Origin: Paraphoma chrysanthemicola
Lineage: Eukaryota; Ascomycota; Dothideomycetes; Pleosporales; Phaeosphaeriaceae
Direction: 5' to 3'
Assembly: GCA_020744225.1 (NCBI GenBank)
Contig: JAGMWG010000021.1
Location: 496,001 to 560,000, forward strand
DNA: 64,000 nucleotides
Part shown: piece after piece, positions 48,107-58,930 of the stretch
Position numbering within the stretch: the first letter of the stretch is position 1
Layout: each line of letters opens with the position of its first letter
The notes under the pieces: generated by a model
Database searches by the model: none
What the model was told of the DNA's origin: nothing
What the model saw: only the letters and a program-made list of their open reading frames with translations
Translations under genes and position numbers: made by a program

Positions 48107-48579
48107 TGTGATAGTTCTGCTGAGTGTCTTCTGCCGCGATTATCCTTCACTTCCTCCACACTGAACTAAGCATGTGACATGTCACAATGGCGGAATAAAA
48201 GGTTTAGCAGGGCCATGGACCGGGGTGGATGCTTGCGATGTTGATGTGTGGTGCAAGAACTGTTGCTTGTGATTGAGAATTGCATGACGTAGAAGCTTGG
48301 GCCGGCCCAAGCCCACGTGGGAACTACTCCACATGCACCGCCGTTTCTTCCGAGCATCACATCGCTAGCGTGCACTGCAGAGTTGACAATACAAAAGTTC
48401 ACAGTAAGCGACTGTAGCGCTTCATAGACAGATATACTCGAGAATTTCCGAAAGTAGATAACGCGCTTGATGTTATGGCACGCAACCAAGAATGTCTTGA
48501 AGCTATCCACGTTCAAATAAAGCCTCCAGAAATGCATTACCCGCCACCTATGTCAGCCTCAAGAACACAGCTCTCGCGA
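48107..48579. other. Intergenic, upstream of RMND1 gene
   Basis: About 470 bp between the RMND1 start and the 3' end of the secreted-protein gene. Nothing specific was recognised. Confidence 0.4.
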
Positions 48580-49176
48580 TCATCTCCAGCAGCGATAGCT
48601 GGAGATTATGTCTTTCCAGCCAAAAAGGCCCAAATCGGACACGTATCTACGGGATTCGCCGACATAAAAGTCTACAACGATGTCAGCAGACGGACCTTTA
48701 CTTCTCAAAAAGGAGCTCCACCTACATAGACTACCAGAAGCACAGTCGCCGTTAGGATAGAATCGACAAGCGAACCCTTCCGAAATCGCGAGGGACGAGA
48801 TCACATTATTCCAGTCACTGGTCACATTGTAGCACAGTTCGACTTGGCGACTAGCTGGCGAATTCATGTTTTCGAGCCATTTATGCTGTGGCTTACCTAG
48901 TGTCCACATTATTTTAGATTCACTGCTCCACTGCTTCGCCTTGAAGACGCTGACGGCTAGAAAGTCAGTGTTGGTGCTGTCTTTTTGGGTGCTTGTGCTG
49001 GTGGTCGCAGGATCCTCAGACTCCTTGTGGGCAAAGAGAACCGCATTCTCGTCGGCAGGAAAGGAAAAGTTCTGCACTGAAGGGTCGATACAAGCCTGTC
49101 CTCCTTGAGGATTTTCGCTTGTTGGTAAGGCAGTAGCGCCCAAGAACAGAGCAAGGTTGAATGCGACAAGGCGCAT
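48580..49176 (-). CDS. Small secreted six-cysteine protein (effector-like orphan)
   Basis: A single minus-strand exon of 198 residues. The signal peptide is MRLVAFNLALFLGATALP, with cleavage expected after residue 16-18. The mature protein has six cysteines (in ACID, ELCYN, FACRF, GDCAS, SLCRW and YRCWR), an even number compatible with three disulfides, and several N-glycosylation sequons. Five of the six lie in the C-terminal half. A TATAAAT box lies 70 bp upstream of the ATG. No family recognised. Size, secretion and cysteine content fit an apoplastic effector or surface protein, which is inference only. Confidence 0.75.
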   Translation of the reverse strand: MRLVAFNLALFLGATALPTSENPQGGQACIDPSVQNFSFPADENAVLFAHKESEDPATTSTSTQKDSTNTDFLAVSVFKAKQWSSESKIMWTLGKPQHKWLENMNSPASRQVELCYNVTSDWNNVISSLAISEGFACRFYPNGDCASGSLCRWSSFLRSKGPSADIVVDFYVGESRRYVSDLGLFGWKDIISSYRCWR

Positions 49177-50122
49177 GATGGGAGATGAGGAGAATTGTAA
49201 TGAGATGAAGTGTTTCTGGAGATTCTGGTCCTTAGATTTAAGACAATTTATACTGTCGTTCTATGCACCAACCATGGGCACAAAGGTCAGGGATTAGGTC
49301 TCACAAACACAAGTGGGTGGTACTGTGCCAACCGGTGAGCAGAAAGGCGCAGACAAACAGACATGGATCTGCCTCCGTCGGTTTGCGATTCGTTAGTCGA
49401 TGCGGCCATAAGGATGGTGTTACTCCTGGGGGTTGTCCACTTTGGCGTATCTTGCAGCGAGCGTAGATAAAAGGTCGCCTTCGAAGTGACAACAGGTAGT
49501 GATTCAGAGGTGACTACTGTCTAGACAGTCTGAAAACTTTAAGAATTGAATGATTCGTGCCGGCTTCGTGCAGAATGCATAGTTGCTCGAATATAGCAAT
49601 CAAATCTCCTAGAGGAGTTATAAAAGGCATGCTGCTCATCGTTGCCGATGTAGCCGTGCATTGCGGAACGCGAACACCCCAGAAGAAGTTAAATCAGCGT
49701 ATGCCAGCTGTCTCTCGTCGGGTCCCCGCGTCAAGCACAACTGAATGCTTGGAGTAAGATACCCGGTACACGCGTTTCTGTCAGAAGAGACTGGGAGAAA
49801 AGGAGGAAATAGATCCCGACAAGGTGGCTTTGATTGATTCGCATATTCCAGAATGTCTTCATGGTATAGTCCTGGCAGAAGACGTATGTCTACTAGTGTC
49901 AGCAATGCCAGCGTACCGAGGCAGACAGCAGTTGATCTGAGCAACCGATGAAGTTTTGCGGACTACGGGTGTTGTGGAATGGATCTGGAATATTCAGCTC
50001 CATTGAGACGATTCTTCGTCTACGCTTTTCCCTTGCCATTGTGGCAAGTTGAAGGTTTCCACGTCAACTGTTCCTCAAGATACATCTCTTCATATTGTTA
50101 AACTCTCCATGATCGCCTCTAT
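49177..50122. other. Intergenic between secreted-protein gene and tRNA
   Basis: About 950 bp, including the promoter of the minus-strand secreted-protein gene on its left side. Short overlapping frames here lack family resemblance. Confidence 0.4.
49246..49252 (-). promoter_or_regulatory. TATA box of the six-cysteine secreted-protein gene
   Basis: TATAAAT on the minus strand, 70 bp before the ATG at 49176, a normal distance for a fungal TATA-driven promoter. Confidence 0.5.
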
Positions 50123-50205
50123 GCTACCGTGGTGTGGTGGTATCACGTTCCCTTCACATTCTCTGTGTACGGGAAAGGCCTCGAGTTCGATCCTCGACGG
50201 TAGTA
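50123..50205 (+). tRNA. tRNA-Val(CAC) with 11-nt intron
   Basis: A full cloverleaf can be drawn. Acceptor stem: 50123-50129 with 50198-50204 (7 pairs, one G-U). U8 is present; the D arm is GTG/CAC around GGTGGTAT. Anticodon stem: TTCCC/GGGAA (50148-50152 with 50171-50175). The anticodon CAC is at 50155-50157, followed by A37, an 11-nt intron at the canonical 37/38 position (50159-50169) and C38. T arm: TCGAG-TTCGATC-CTCGA (50181-50197), with perfect pairing and an intact B box. Discriminator A is 50205. A TTTTT pol III terminator follows at once. The D-to-anticodon sequence (TATCACGTT...CTTCACA) resembles yeast tRNA-Val(CAC). Confidence 0.92.
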
Positions 50206-50210
50206 TTTTT
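50206..50210 (+). terminator. RNA polymerase III terminator (T5)
   Basis: Five T residues begin directly after the discriminator base of the tRNA-Val gene. Confidence 0.85.
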
Positions 50211-51313
50211 GCTTCTGCGATGGATGCCTCCGCTTCAACACAGCCCTGGAGGAGTCGGGAAGCTAAGGCAGCTTTGGCAAGCAGCGGTGTTGTGAAATCC
50301 AGTTGAAGTTGTCTCGGCTGGCGAAGGCAGCAATATGATCCTTTTGTTAGCTACGTGCGGCTCGAGTATTCCAACGCTTCGCGAAGAGAATGCGCGGCTG
50401 TTGATGAAACTGATGAGGAGTCTCATAATGTGAGCAGCCCGCGGATGAAAATTGGTCGAAAAGGTTGCTGAGGGCTAGCTGAACTAGCAAGCCGTTGCAG
50501 TGGAACCAATGACGTGCATCTGCAGTTAGATCAGTCGAGTTGGTGAAATGTGCGTCGTTCCAAGTTGTGATGTGAAGAAGATCGTGGGATGACATCAGCG
50601 ATCCCTTCCGCTTCGGCAACCTCGGCCCTCTCACGCGACCCAGCGCTCACCCCACAAACGCGAGACATTTCATCTAAACTGCATCCAGACGCCTCCTAAC
50701 CGCGCCTGGACAACTTCCTTCATCCGGCCCTCAAACACGTTTAGCCTCGGTGCCTCCCGTCCCTGCTGCCGTGCGCTTTCCAGGCAGTGAGCCGCAGTAC
50801 ATGCGCGGCCGAGAAGTTGCGCTTCCAACAGCGCGGTACGTCAGCGCGTCGCAAATTCGAGTTCCTGCAGCTTGGAATTGCTTGGGCTGCGGCCGCGTTG
50901 CGAAAACGCATCGGATTGGGTGGGTCAATCATGGGGTTAAGTGACGCCCTGGTGTTATGATTCGTGGGGTGACTATATGGTACGCTGGTGGGGAGACGCT
51001 GGCACAGCCTACTCGTGACATTGATTCCCCGCACAAGGCTCCCGTATAACATTTCACATGTCCCCCGGCCGCTTGGATTCTGGTATCCGAATCTCAAACC
51101 GCCACATTCATCACTCAAACATCGCTATACCGAACACCACCCGCGGCCGATACACCAAAGCATCTTGGCCAGCAACCTCCAACAATCTTCCGTCCATCCG
51201 TTCCCACATCAAACGAACAAAGCAACTATAAACGACCAAAGTCACTTCGTACCATCAACAGCCTCGATCACTTCGAGAAACCATACTCATCGCTGTTGAC
51301 ACCCTCTACCACA
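50211..51313. other. Intergenic, tRNA to small mitochondrial-protein gene
   Basis: About 1.1 kb; short frames on both strands look random. The last 250 bp before the next ATG are rich in CA/AAC, as in many fungal 5' UTRs. Confidence 0.4.
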
Positions 51314-51862
51314 ATGTCATTCCGCTTTGCGCCACTCTGTCAACGCCTCTTCTCAACTTCATCACGTGCCCGCGCCACCGTCATGCCCATGGAGAACATG
51401 GCTGCTGCACAGTTGACCGCCACAGCAAATGCTGTACCCAGGCTCGGAAGAATTGCTAAATGGTCCGTCATCTGCACTCCTTGGACTATTCATCACTAAC
51501 ACCTCCAAAGGTATCTACCAACCATGGCACTTATTGCCGTTGGTATGACACTGAGTGGCCGTCGAACAGCTAGCAAGCTCGACGTTGCTAATCGCAACAT
51601 AGGCTTTGGTATCACTAACCACCTTCACGACCTCAACCGGAAGGTGCACCTGTCAGAGCCTACGCAGGAGGAGAAGAACATGATGTTGCTCAACATGTAT
51701 GGCGAGCGCTCGAGCTTGGAAGATATGGAGAGGGCAATTGCAGGTCTGGATTCACAGGCCAAGCCCCCAATGAGCAAGAACCAGGCTCTCGAGGAGGCAT
51801 ACGGAGACAAGTCGAGCATTAAGGACTTGTACCGCGCGATGGAGATCTACGAAGTCCAATGA
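51314..51862 (+). CDS. Small putative mitochondrial membrane protein, unknown
   Basis: Two exons, 51314-51462 and 51511-51862, give 166 residues; the intron is 48 bp and splits a Trp codon. The N-terminus (MSFRFAPLCQRLFSTSSRAR) is Arg/Ser-rich without acidic residues, as in mitochondrial presequences. A hydrophobic segment (LPTMALIAVGMTL) lies about residues 52-64. The remaining ~100 residues are hydrophilic and helical. They contain two similar units, MYGERSSLEDMERAI and AYGDKSSIKDLYRAM, which look like an internal repeat. No family was recognised. Location in the inner or outer mitochondrial membrane is inferred. Confidence 0.7.
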
Positions 51863-52810
51863 ATAAGGGAAACAACCAAGCAGGATGAAGAACAAGCTAC
51901 TCGCTCCGAGTTGGGAATAGAGAGGTGGACATTAGGCCATGAAGACTGCCTGGTGCAGTATCAGATTGAAGCATCGCGCGCGCGAAGAGCCAGGAGCCAC
52001 GCCGCTGGGATCGAAGACTGGAAGTGCACGCTTAGTGACAACAAGAACAAAAGCGCGTCGCGACATGATCTAGCCGAGAAGAAGTTGGAAGAAGAGTTTC
52101 ATGCCACAACGAGCTGGCCGGTATGGGAGCCGGAGGACTGTTACGAGAATCACTCGTCAATGACCCACGAAATCAAATCCCCATCAAACAAAATCAACAA
52201 ACTAAAACTAGTATAAAAATAATTGAAACAAATTTTCATCAAAACATGCATCTCCACCACACTTTTTTGATTTTTAGTTTTCCAAACCCGGTGCGGTGCT
52301 CTCGCTGCGCTCTTCGCAGTTCGCGCGGTCAAATCAAACACCGAAATCTCCCGACTTCCCCCGACGGCCGCGCTCGCACGCATCGGTAACTTTCAACCAC
52401 GTACGACCGTCCAACGTCTGTGCTTGCAATTGCTCCACTTCCCGACCAATACCGCCATGTTCGATGATTAGAAGTCCTGATACACGGAAGCGGAAATTAT
52501 ATCGGCATTTGATGGGTGGAAATGGCATGATGTGAGCCGCACTACCGGTAGGTGAAGACAAGCAAGAAGAGATGTGAGATGGTGGTTAAAGTTCATACTA
52601 GTTTCATTCTGTATCTTTTATCATACAATGCACATTTGAAAAGAATACTAATCACCCCATCAATACTATTCACTCCGCAGGAGCTTCCATTCTTGCGCCA
52701 ACAATGCAACTTCTCGTACTTCGTCCTTCCTCGCATATCAATCTCCAATGCATCGACGTGTTGTCGTCTCTCCAGGGTATCATGGTTGTCTCGCACGCAG
52801 CATGGTGCGC
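51863..52810. other. Intergenic between convergent genes
   Basis: About 950 bp between the mitochondrial-protein and cupredoxin 3' ends. A-rich stretch around 52170-52270. No supported gene or RNA. Confidence 0.4.
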
Positions 52811-53470
52811 TTAGATAAGGAGGTAGGCGAAGAAGCTGGCGGCACCAGCAAAGACAGCGCTGCCAGCGAGGTGCGATGCGGCACCTGTTGACTGAGGAGC
52901 GCCGGAGCCCGAAGCAGTGGGTGAGCCAGACGCCGCGGTGCTGTTCTCGGTGAGGTTACCGCCGAAGCCAGCAGCCGACTGTGGGGTGACGTTGTTCGCG
53001 GCCAGGGAGGAAGCGTTCTTGTAAGCGGCTAGTGTCCTCTCGCCGGTTTTACTGTCTCATGTTAGCGCGACGAATTTGGAACCATCGAAGAAGACTTACG
53101 GTGGGTTGATGACACCGACCATGCCGCCCTGGCAATGACGGCCTTGTGTGCAGTAGAACCAGACAGGCGCTGAGGCGTTGGTGACTTCGTATGTGAAGGT
53201 CCAGTTGGCGAGGGATTCAGTGGAAGTCGTTGGGACATATCCTGACCAGAAACCGTTGTTCATAGGCTGGCATGGCTGCGCGAAGGTGCTCTGAGCGACG
53301 GAGTGGTTCTTGGGCCAGAACTTGAAGGTGACGGTGTCGCCCTGCGCAGCCTCGAGGCTGTCAGGCTTGAAAGTGAGACCAGCGGTCTTGTTGCTGACAA
53401 CAACGACATGGTTTGCCGCAATAGCGGAGCCAACGAGGGCAGTAGCAGCGAAGATGTTTGAGAAAAGCAT
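52811..53470 (-). CDS. Secreted GPI-anchored cupredoxin-like protein
   Basis: Two exons on the minus strand, 53470-53100 and 53051-52811, give 203 residues; the intron is 48 bp. A signal peptide (about 1-19) is followed by a plastocyanin-like fold. The apparent type-1 copper ligands H56 (KNHSVAQ), C107, H112 and M117 (FYCTQGRHCQGGM) are all present; C67 and C113 could form a disulfide. Exon 2 encodes a Ser/Ala/Gly/Pro-rich stalk with NVT and NST sequons, and a hydrophobic C-terminus (about the last 20 residues) typical of a GPI signal. Related fungal proteins are extracellular serine-rich cupredoxins of the cell surface; electron-transfer partners are unknown. A TATATAA lies about 155-160 bp upstream. 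Confidence 0.88.
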
Positions 53471-54836
53471 TATGATGGATGTGATTGGTGTTCTTCGAAA
53501 GGAGACTAGCTCGTTTTTGGATGGAAGGTATGAAAGAAGAAGGAACAGAAAAAGTACTAGTATGAACTGTGAATTGATGGACCGGCCTGAAAAACAAGAA
53601 CAAGAGATGCGCGCATTTGAGAGAGTTATATACCATGCTCATCGAAACACTGCCCGCCACCAGGACAGGCTCCAAGATGGATGAATCGGCCTGAGCAGGC
53701 CATGGCGGAACACCTTCGCGACACCTCAAGTCTCGAAGGCATGCACAATTGACGCCTTGACCCGTGAAACAACTATATGAAGAACATTATAGCTGACGAC
53801 GCACGCTGCTATTGGGCGCATCTGCCACACGCGCCGGGCCCCAGCCACGTCCCATCGTACGGTGCCTGAGGTCCCGGAAGTGGCTGTTTGAGAGCCAAGA
53901 TATCAAGGCGCGAAGGCTACGAATCGAGGAGGCGGTTTGTGTTTCTGCGAAGGGGATGAAACTCACGAGGGTGGATGTGAGACGCGAGGAGTCGTAGAGC
54001 GCGAAGGTCGACCAGAGCACGGACCTACCTGCGACAATTGCCCTTCGAATTTCGGTTGCTACTCTCTTCCGACAGGACCACCACCTTTTTTAGCGATGTC
54101 GTTGCCACGGCGTCTGCGGGGTAGGTCCATTGACAAGCCGTTGGAGGTCGACCTCAGTGGTTTCTTCGAGCCAAACTCGTGAGCTTGGCAGGATTTGCGC
54201 GCACGCGCCAGCCCTGTCTTGAGAGTTCTCTTTCATCATCTGAAGGAATCCACATTCTAGTATTGAAGATCGTCATGTGACAGACTGGTGAGTGTTGATT
54301 TCAAAGTTCGAAGCCCATTTTGTCAGTTGATGAAGTATGTGAAGGTTAGCGGGCAATGAATAGTGCTGCTGAGATCGTGAACAAGTTAGCCGCTAGCCGC
54401 CCGCGCCTTGCACCCAACATCAATCGCGGATTCTCTTCTGTCTTCACAATAACACTTCGAGAATTCTTCCTGAGCATCGTACAGTGAGGAGCAAAAGGAA
54501 GCTGACTATGCCTCCGGGTACTGTACGCGACCAGAGTTGACCGGACAAACGACCAGATAGACATTGACTGACGGGCCAATGACGCAACGTCGTTTCCACT
54601 TACCAAATCGAGACGCATCTCAACTACCACTTGAAGTTGCGAGCGATGATAGCCCAAACCGATGGAGGTCGTCGCATGCAGCAGCTAGTGCTGCGGCATG
54701 TGTTTGCGAGTGCGGAAGATGAGCGACAAATCCTCGTGGCTTAATCATTCACCAGAAATCTCGAACTGCGATCTGCAATCTTGTCGGAAACAGCAAGAAG
54801 CCAGCTGTAACAGCGACTAGAACGGACGGCCTTACA
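53471..54836. other. Divergent intergenic region, cupredoxin / SDR
   Basis: About 1.37 kb. The left part holds the cupredoxin promoter. The rest has no convincing gene, repeat or RNA. Confidence 0.4.
53626..53632 (-). promoter_or_regulatory. TATA box of the cupredoxin gene
   Basis: TATATAA on the minus strand, about 155-160 bp before the ATG at 53470; plausible with a ~100-nt 5' UTR. Confidence 0.4.
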
Positions 54837-55636
54837 ATGACAGCAAAGTTCCAAGACCAAGTAGTCTTCATTACCGGCGCAGCCAGCGGCATCGGGCGCG
54901 CCACGACGCTCAAGCTCGCGGCACAAGGTGCCTCCGTGGCCATTTGCGATGTCAATACATCCATGCTTGGCGATACCGAATCGCTACTCCCGAAAAATAC
55001 ACCAGTATTGGCCCAGAAGGTTGACGTATCGTCCGAAGCAGACGTTGTGTCTTTTGTCAAAGCCATCATCAGCAGATTCGGCCGCCTAGATCACGTCTTC
55101 AATTGCGCTGGCTTGAACCCAGCCAACATCCCTTTCGAAGATACCAGTCTTGAGTACTTCGATAAACAGATCGGCGTCAATGTCAAAGGCGTATTTTTGG
55201 TCACGAGGGAGAGTCTGAAGTATTTGAAGAGAGGAGCCAGTATCGTCACCGTATCGAGCATGAGTGGGACGCGCGGGACTGCTTTACAAGGAATCTATAG
55301 TAAGTACTGATACAAATCTCTCAGTGACTTTGTGCTGATTCGAGGCATGCAGATACCACCAAGCACGCCGTCATTGGCATGATGAAGTCTGTTGCGCTGG
55401 AGTATGGAGCAAAGGGCATTCGAGCGAACTGTGTCGCGCCTGGGTACATCAACACGCCCAGTAACAGTGGCATAGTACAAGGCGGCGAGATTGTGGAAAG
55501 ATGGGCGAAAGCTTGTGCGCTTGAGCGATGGGGTACGCCTGACGATGTTGCCGACGTGGTAGTCTTCTTGTTTTCCGAGGAGGCACGCTATGTGAGCGGA
55601 GCTGTATATGAAGTTGATGGAGCTGTAAGGTGGTGA
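54837..55636 (+). CDS. Classical short-chain dehydrogenase/reductase
   Basis: Two exons, 54837-55299 and 55353-55636, give 248 residues, the normal length for a classical SDR. The cofactor loop TGAASGIG is at 13-20, followed by CDVN after the second strand, where an Asp suggests NAD(H) preference. NCAG follows. The catalytic triad is S141, Y154 and K158 (YNTTK). The intron falls inside the YxxxK codons, so the frame check is strict. The C-terminal GAVYEVDGA segment is also typical. Substrate unknown; such enzymes oxidise or reduce polyols, keto-acyl or secondary alcohol groups. The next gene on the same strand is an aldo-keto reductase, but 490 bp separate them. Confidence 0.92.
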
Positions 55637-56127
55637 TCATACTACACTCTATGTATTGCAAACAAAAGAGAATAGCAAAATAATGTGGTATTTGTTAAAA
55701 AGAGTCACTACTTAGACCGTACTTTCCGATCGCATTCCTTCTCTTGTATGCGTACAGCTGACCGTGCACTCTCGGCAAGGCAATCTACGATCATCGCTTA
55801 TATGCACAGGTAAGTGTCTATTTCCAAACTTCGCAAAATACGTGGGAGCCTCGAAGGGTAAGTCAAGCCGAGCGCTAGACTATCATCCCGCCGGTCAACC
55901 TGCAGTCTGACCAATTGGGCAAGTCGGAACGATGTCTTGCACCACAACGCCCAACCTGGGCTATCAAATGAACATAGGTTGATATTGCTTATGTATATAC
56001 CAGTATTGGGTCCAGTCCAGTCTTTTGGAATACATCCAAGCCCAAGGTTCATATGAGTTTAGCAAATTAGAGGCCTCTACCTTCTGCCAAATTCGACCAC
56101 TGTTCTTTCACAGCAACATTGCCCAAA
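55637..56127. other. Intergenic, SDR to aldo-keto reductase
   Basis: About 490 bp, presumably the SDR 3' region and the AKR promoter. Nothing else was recognised. Confidence 0.4.
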
Positions 56128-57419
56128 ATGCCAGCGTTCACAGATAAAACTCCTCAAAAGGAGCGCGTCATCCTGGGTCTGATGACTTATGGTAATTGGT
56201 CAATACTCCCACTCGCACGTCTCGTAGCTCGTTCCCTTGCCATGGTCCTCATTCGATTCACATCTCATAAGCGACCATCAATAATGCTCAATTACATGCT
56301 AATCCCCAACAAGGTCCCGATCCCACAGCCGGCACTCGAATTCAGTCCCTCGATGAGTTCAAGCGGCATCTGGATTACTTCCAATCTCAGGGCTATGACG
56401 AAGTCGACACAGCTCGGATGTATGTGAATGGGCAGCAAGAAGCCTGGACGGCAAAAGCAGGCTGGAAAGAGCGCGAAATGGTGCTAGCGACGAAGGTATG
56501 GCCAACCTCGTTTGGGGTACGAGTTGCCCCTCGCTATATTAATTTTACCATCACCAAGATCCTGGCGAAGATATTAGCCAGAGAGGGCTGACAGGAATTA
56601 GGTGTACCCCGAAGTCGCGGGCATGCATGCGCCGGCGGAGCTGAGAAAGCACTTTGAGACCTCGTTGCGTGAGCTTGGGACTGAGTATGTGGACATCTTC
56701 TACCTGCATGCGCCTGATCGCAGTGTTCCATTTGAGGAGACGATGCGCTCGGTGAATGAGTTGCATAAAGAGGGCAAATTCAAGAAATTGGGACTGAGCA
56801 ACTTTCCTGCATGGGAGGTTTCTGAGATCTACAACATTGCGAAAGAGCGAGGGTGGGTCCTGCCGCATATCTATCAGGCGATGTATAACTGCTTCAGTAC
56901 GTTCCTTTTGCCTTCAAATATTCGATTCTACGGACTGATTTGAGAATAGCCAGAGAGATCGAGAGCGAGCTGATCCCGTGTCTGAGGAAGTACGGCATGG
57001 AGCTGGTGACGTACAATCCGTTGTGTGGCGGCTTGTTCTCAGGCAAGATCAAGTCGAGTGATCTGGAAATACCACCTAAGGAAGGTCGGTTTTCCAACTC
57101 ATACCAGTGGGGACAATTGTATCGTGACCGGTATCTGAATGACACCAACATGAAAGCACTCAAGGTGGTGGAGGACGAAACAAGGCCCCATGGGCTTACG
57201 ATGTTGGAAACGGCGTTAAGATGGACCATTCATCATTCTGCGTTGAATACGAGAAACAAGGGCGGCAACGATGGAGTTGTAGTGGGCGTGAGCAACTTCC
57301 AGCAACTGGAGGAAAATTTGAGGGATTTCGAGAAGGGTCCCTTGCCGCAGAATATTGTAGAAGCGTTAGAGACGGCATGGCTCATCACGAAAGCTACTGC
57401 ACCGAGCTACTGGCGGTAG
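56128..57419 (+). CDS. Aldo-keto reductase, AKR7 (aflatoxin-aldehyde-reductase-like)
   Basis: Four exons, 56128-56191, 56314-56516, 56602-56896 and 56950-57419, give 343 residues. The AKR catalytic tetrad is D53 and Y58 (DTARMY), K82 (LATKV) and H125 (FYLHAPDR). Other AKR7 marks are LHKEGKFKKLGLSN, YQAMYN and YNPLCGGLFSGK, plus the C-terminal substrate/cofactor loop with GVSNFQQLEENL. The first intron is 122 bp, the others 85 and 53 bp. The enzyme would reduce aldehydes, notably dialdehydes, with NADPH in the cytosol; its natural substrate is not readable. The start uses the first ATG in a frame that is also open a little upstream. Confidence 0.92.
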
Positions 57420-58408
57420 ATTGCGTGAAACTGGCAACTCTTGTTTCCGTCGTATTGGCAATGCAACCTTGTACTTCGATGTGGAGACTTCCATCACTTC
57501 ATCAAGGTGAATGCGTTGATCCAGGTACATACGATGAAGCGTACGACGAGTGGGAGCGGATCCACTTTAGGCCGAATTCCGGCGTGAGGGGGAAGGGGCA
57601 GCAAGGGAAGTCGAAGAGAGCAGCGGTGAGGCTCTTCCATGTAGTGCGGCTCAGCAGAGTCAAATTCTGCATTTCTGCCAAACATGGACACTTGCAAGGA
57701 ACACCGGTGTGGACCTCAAAGCTGGGACAAACAGAGTTGACGACCATGACAAGCATTGACGTTGCCAGGGTAGGCCGCCACTTCCGCTGTTTGCGCACCC
57801 CGGACCCGGCATCGTCGGCGCTGACGGGCATCGCCTCAAATCGATATCTTGAGCAGACACTGCATTGTCGACAGCGTGCTGCATCAACTTATTGATCGCT
57901 GTATCTTTACACCAATCGTCCGGTGGCGCGATGTAACCAGCCGTTAGCCTCGGGCGATTGTTTCGCTTGTCAGACCCAAAGGGGCATCAAGCTGGACGGA
58001 CCGGCTGCTACCCTGCCAAAAATAAACTTGAACTCCGCAGCATTCCTCGTGTCCCTCACGCTATGAGCTCACCTGCTCTATTCTCAAGCCAAGCTTTGCC
58101 CGTTCAGTGTCACCTGCTCAGACATGCAAGGCTAGCTCGAGGTGACACTATTGACGACCATGGATCTCCCTAGGATTGCGCTCATCGTTACCACGTACGA
58201 CCGAAACTATGACGAGAGTCAGTGTGAGAACTAATATCTCTCACCGAGAGTTTGATATATCGCGATGATATAAGAATGGTACCGCTCCTTGCTAAAGGTC
58301 ATCATCAACAACGCTCTAATCCATCATCCAGCACTATCACATCAGCAACACCAAATCCAATCACCTTCATCTTGAATCAAAAGCAATTGCAATCCGAACA
58401 TTCACATC
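57420..58408. other. Intergenic, AKR 3' end to cerato-platanin
   Basis: About 990 bp. A long plus-strand frame (57221-57895) overlaps the AKR end but has no protein-like motifs. Otherwise only the cerato-platanin promoter is supported. Confidence 0.45.
58269..58274 (+). promoter_or_regulatory. TATA box of the cerato-platanin gene
   Basis: TATAAG 135 bp before the ATG; a normal TATA position given a 5' UTR of about 100 nt. Confidence 0.45.
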
Positions 58409-58930
58409 ATGAAGCTCTCCAGCGCCGTTACTGCTGCCGCTCTCGGCTTTGCCAGTATCACATCCGCCATCTCCGGTATGTACATGATGAACCTTTTTTA
58501 CAGTGCACCTGCTGACGACAGCAGTCTCATACGATACCGGCTACGATGATGCTGGCCGCTCTTTGACTTCAGTCTCCTGCTCTGATGGTGCCAATGGCCT
58601 CATTACCCGATATGGATGGCAAAGTCAAGGTGCTGTTGCTGGCTTTCCCCGTATCGGTGGCTATGTAGGTGTTGAGGGCTGGAACTCGGCGCAGGTATGT
58701 TGAATTTGGTAACTCGTTCTTTACAAACCACTAACCAGGAATAGTGCGGTACCTGCTACGGCGTCACATACAATGGCAAGACCGTCTACATCCTAGCCGT
58801 GGATCACACTGGCAATGGCTTCAACATTGCTAAACAGGCCATGGATGATCTTACAAACGGCCAGGCTGAGGCTCTTGGACGCATCGAGGCACAGTACGCC
58901 CAGGTGCCTACCAGCAACTGCGGATTGTAA
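58409..58930 (+). CDS. Cerato-platanin family secreted protein
   Basis: Three exons, 58409-58475, 58525-58694 and 58745-58930, give 140 residues, the usual size. A signal peptide (about 1-20) precedes the opening VSYDTGYDD. The four conserved cysteines are C41 (CSDG), C80 and C83 (CGTCYG) and C138 (NCGL), spaced as in the family, along with GYVGVEGWNS, ILAVDHTGNGFNIA and a final helix. Family members are secreted, wall-associated, double-psi-beta-barrel proteins related to expansins. They can elicit plant defence responses and, in some pathogens, act as phytotoxic virulence factors. Presence is common in plant-associated and saprobic fungi alike, so it does not prove pathogenicity. The first ends of exons 2 and 3 are fixed by frame and cysteine spacing. 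Confidence 0.96.

Noticed and set aside
50049..50306. 85-codon open frame
   Set aside because: It is read through the tRNA-Val gene; no independent support.
54837..57419. SDR plus AKR as a biosynthetic gene cluster
   Set aside because: There is no backbone enzyme, P450 or regulator nearby; adjacency of two common redox genes is not enough.
57221..57895. 224-codon plus-strand frame
   Set aside because: It overlaps the AKR C-terminus in another frame, and its composition is random-like.
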